8,734 bases of DNA, taken from positions 1-8,734 of the forward strand of contig JAISBH010000200.1 of assembly GCA_031266295.1 (NCBI GenBank), read 5' to 3'. The notes beneath the pieces are model-generated. The model did no database searches, was not told where the DNA came from, and saw only the letters and a list, made by a program, of their open reading frames with translations. The position numbers and the translations under genes were made by a program. The DNA comes from Oscillospiraceae bacterium. Lineage in GTDB: Bacteria > Bacillota > Clostridia > Christensenellales > Aristaeellaceae. Positions 7,042 to 8,734 of the stretch are shown piece after piece (within the stretch, counting starts at the first letter, position 1; every line of letters begins with the position of its first letter).

Positions 7042-7145
7042 CAGCGCGTAAGAAATTACTGACCGGTACGAAGCGTTACTACGGCGTAAACCCAAACGCG
7101 CTGGGCAAATGGAACCAATGGAAAAACGTGAAACCTGAACTGTGA
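7032..7145 (+). pseudogene. Short orphan reading frame, possibly the 3' remnant of a gene
   Basis: A frame open from 6954 ends at TGA 7143-7145. From the GTG at 7032 it gives 37 residues, ending KRYYGVNPNALGKW and then NQWKNVKPEL. The composition is unlike random translated GC-rich DNA: two adjacent Tyr, two Trp and many Asn and Lys. I see no ribosome binding site at the GTG and no ATG in the useful part, so a gene tail left by a deletion, or a leader sequence, fits better than an intact gene. I do not recognise the family. Confidence 0.25.
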
Positions 7146-7208
7146 TCATTGGGCGCGTTCCCTGTTGCTTTCGTCCAATCTGCGGATTTGGAGGTGGAGG
7201 TGCTCTTT

Positions 7209-7859
7209 ATGAAAAACATAATCATTGTCGGCCCGTCAAGAGCCGGTAAAACAACATTGGCGAGAAAAATAAACGAAGAGCTAAATTACTTTGTCGTCAG
7301 TCTTGATAAGCTTGTCACCGCGTTTCAAGGGGCATATCCGCAATTGGATATTAGGCTTAATTGGAATAGAGAGAAGACCACAGATAATTTGGCGCCGTTC
7401 ATTGGTCATTTTCTCGGCACATTTTCATCCAACTACGGCGTTGCATATGAGTTAAACCTGCAGTCGCACGCTGTAAAAGGAAATAGGTTTGTGTTGGAAG
7501 GAGGGTATTTTAATTTTGAGAAGATATCGTCCGTTCTGAAAACGTATGGAATAAAAGAATTGAAAGACAATTTTTTGCTTATAGGGTTGGTGCAAAACAA
7601 AAAATCGGCTGATGAATTTGTCAGCGATTTTAAGAAATACGATACTGAAGACGATTGGACATATGGTTTTAGCGATGATGAGCTAAGAGAGTATGCCAAT
7701 CAAGACGCCATTCCATTCAGTCGATCTATGACCGATCATTTAGTGAAATACGGCTTTACGATTTATGATACGTCTAAGGAACGTGAACAGGTTTTTGATC
7801 AAATCGTAGAAGATATTAAGTCGAAATTATTATCGCAAATAACGGAGCAAACCCACTAA
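7209..7859 (+). CDS. P-loop NTPase, nucleotide-kinase-like, function unknown
   Basis: The 216-residue protein opens with MKNIIIVGPSRAGKTT, a beta-strand running into a Walker A motif (GPSRAGKTT, 8-16). Next comes VVSLDKL, an Asp placed like the acid after the P-loop of small kinases (adenylate kinase, Zeta-toxin and shikimate-kinase folds). A later strand FVLEGGYF may be the Walker B equivalent, and LLIGLV is another core strand. The C-terminal half is charged and helical. A phosphotransferase of unknown substrate is inferred. The start is ATG 7209, six bases after GGAGGTGGAGGTG (7190-7202), a doubled ribosome binding site; the in-frame TTG at 7149 lacks such support. Base composition is clearly AT-richer than pyr or dnaX, with many AAA, AAT, TTT and ATA codons, a sign of recent transfer. 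A terminator overlaps its stop. Confidence 0.85.
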   Translation: MKNIIIVGPSRAGKTTLARKINEELNYFVVSLDKLVTAFQGAYPQLDIRLNWNREKTTDNLAPFIGHFLGTFSSNYGVAYELNLQSHAVKGNRFVLEGGYFNFEKISSVLKTYGIKELKDNFLLIGLVQNKKSADEFVSDFKKYDTEDDWTYGFSDDELREYANQDAIPFSRSMTDHLVKYGFTIYDTSKEREQVFDQIVEDIKSKLLSQITEQTH

Positions 7860-7886
7860 GGAGTAACCAAAAGGCTGCTCCTTTTT
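7858..7886 (+). terminator. Intrinsic terminator of the P-loop gene
   Basis: The arms AAGGAGTAACC (7858-7868) and GGCTGCTCCTT (7873-7883) enclose an AAAA loop. They pair over 11 positions with one G-U and one A-C mismatch, and a short T-run (7882-7886) follows. The hairpin begins within the TAA stop codon. On the minus strand no T-run follows, so it should act only on plus-strand transcription. Confidence 0.72.
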
Positions 7887-7912
7887 CGTGCCCAGAAAGG
7901 AGATGAAACGGC

Positions 7913-7959
7913 ATGGCGGACAATTTCGAGCTGAAGATCGAGCTGATCCCCTCCCCGTG
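7913..7959 (+). pseudogene. 5' fragment of a truncated gene
   Basis: ATG 7913 has a strong ribosome binding site (AAAGGAGATGA, 7896-7906) and encodes MADNFELKIELIPSPC, a regular amphipathic beta-strand-like start. At about 7960 the frame runs into the reverse complement of the DUF4143 gene, and its translation loses protein-like character, closing only at 8188. I infer a real gene cut after about 16 codons. The FELKIELIP opening resembles what I recall of some small HNH-endonuclease-type proteins, but 16 residues cannot establish this. Confidence 0.5.
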
Positions 7960-8734
7960 TCACACCGACCAAACTGGAACAATGAACGTGCCGCCATCGA
8001 CAGCCGACAGTTCCCGCTTTGTGCAGACGAACGCTCCCGCGCCGCAAGGCAGCCGCGCATTATCCAGAACCCTGAACGCCCCGGTAAGTTCCGCCGACGG
8101 CGAGGCGGTTTTCTTGATTTCGATAGGATGCAGCTCGCCGTCGCTTTCAAGTATCAGGTCGATCTCCTTGCCGTCCTTGTCGCGGTAATAGTGTGCGGAA
8201 CACTCTATGCCGTTATTGATGTACGTCTTGATAATCTCTGAAACCACATAGTTCTCCAGTATCGCGCCATTAATCGCGCCGTTCTGAAGTATCTCCGCCG
8301 TCGTGTATTTGGTCAGGTAGGCGGCTAGACCTGTATCAAAAAAGTACATCTTCGGCGTTTTTACCGTGCGCTTCAAAAGATTGTTCGAGAATGGACGCAG
8401 ATAGAATATCACCCCTGACTTTTCCAGCAGCGTCAGCCAGCGCCTCGACGTGTCGTCCGACACGCCAACATCCATGGCGATATCATGGATATTTAGCATC
8501 TGACCCGCACGGCACGCGGCGGCGCGGATGAAGTCCTCGAACTGCAGCGTGTTGACGCGATCAATCATGTCGCCGACGTCGCGCTGGATATATGTCTGCA
8601 TATAGCTGCTATAGAATATATCGCGCTGCGGGAACCTCCCGCTGACGTAACCGGGGAGCGAACCTCTCCAAACGCGCTCGAACTGACCGGCAACGTCGGT
8701 CGGCGTGCCGGATTGGACACGGTTCCGCAGCGCC
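7960..8734 (-). CDS. DUF4143-type AAA+ ATPase, C-terminal part; 5' end outside window
   Basis: The frame is open from the right edge to the TGA at 7960-7962, giving 257 complete residues. It starts in VWRGSLPGY and continues through QRDIFYSSYMQTYIQRDV, the stretch that follows the ATPase core in this family. A winged helix (about 8392-8504, IAMDVGVSDDTSRRWLTLLE) comes next. Then comes a PD-(D/E)XK-like nuclease fold with ENYVVSEI, GKEIDLI (D near 8158-8160) and IEIKK (E-x-K, near 8113-8121). The end VPVWSV looks natural for the family. The P-loop domain lies beyond the window. Such genes are common, often multicopy and accessory; their function is poorly defined, though a DNA-related or defence role has been suggested from the fold. 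An internal ATG at 8601 is not a start, since the family-conserved sequence extends upstream of it. Confidence 0.9.
   Translation of the reverse strand, partial: ALRNRVQSGTPTDVAGQFERVWRGSLPGYVSGRFPQRDIFYSSYMQTYIQRDVGDMIDRVNTLQFEDFIRAAACRAGQMLNIHDIAMDVGVSDDTSRRWLTLLEKSGVIFYLRPFSNNLLKRTVKTPKMYFFDTGLAAYLTKYTTAEILQNGAINGAILENYVVSEIIKTYINNGIECSAHYYRDKDGKEIDLILESDGELHPIEIKKTASPSAELTGAFRVLDNARLPCGAGAFVCTKRELSAVDGGTFIVPVWSV

Noticed and set aside
7960..8188. Continuation of the plus-strand ORF that starts at 7913 to a full 91-residue protein
   Set aside because: Beyond 7960 it is antisense to a well-supported DUF4143 coding sequence and reads as Ser/Pro-rich shadow translation.

Overview
The window looks like a piece of chromosome from a fairly G+C-rich Firmicute of the Clostridia type (probably a gut or anaerobic lineage). 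This is inferred from the class 1B dihydroorotate dehydrogenase (separate PyrD and PyrK subunits), strong GGAGG-type ribosome binding sites and a consensus vegetative promoter. No rRNA, tRNA or CRISPR array is visible.

Layout, left to right. 1-1687 (minus): the 3'-truncated gene of an exported, membrane-anchored protein with four Ig-like repeats, a Pro/Thr-rich stalk and a C-terminal transmembrane helix. 1688-1869: a 182-base gap with only a small palindrome. 1870-3561 (minus): dnaX, the clamp-loader subunit. 3588-3909: three tandem copies of a 105-base hairpin-bearing repeat plus a broken fourth, filling the gap between pyrD and dnaX. 3960-6919 (minus): a tight pyrC-pyrK-pyrD operon (genes 3 bases apart or overlapping by 7) read from a promoter whose two hexamers match the consensus perfectly, at 6966-6994. 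6995-7208: a divergent intergenic region with a weaker plus-strand promoter candidate and a short orphan reading frame. 7209-7859 (plus): an AT-rich P-loop protein gene closed by a terminator. 7913-7959 (plus): the first 16 codons of a gene that appears cut off. 7960-8734 (minus): the 3' part of a DUF4143-type ATPase gene that enters from the right edge.

How it fits together. PyrC forms dihydroorotate; PyrD (FMN) with PyrK (FAD, 2Fe-2S) oxidises it to orotate and passes electrons to NAD+. dnaX lies downstream on the same strand, so read-through from the pyr operon across the repeats is possible but not shown. The right quarter (about 7000-8734) is accessory: AT-rich composition, gene fragments and a DUF4143 ATPase suggest insertion and deletion events.

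The two observations most worth a second look are the 105-base repeat, where a paired base change between copies keeps a stem intact, and the patchwork islet at 7032-7960. I did not find a clear new multi-gene system.
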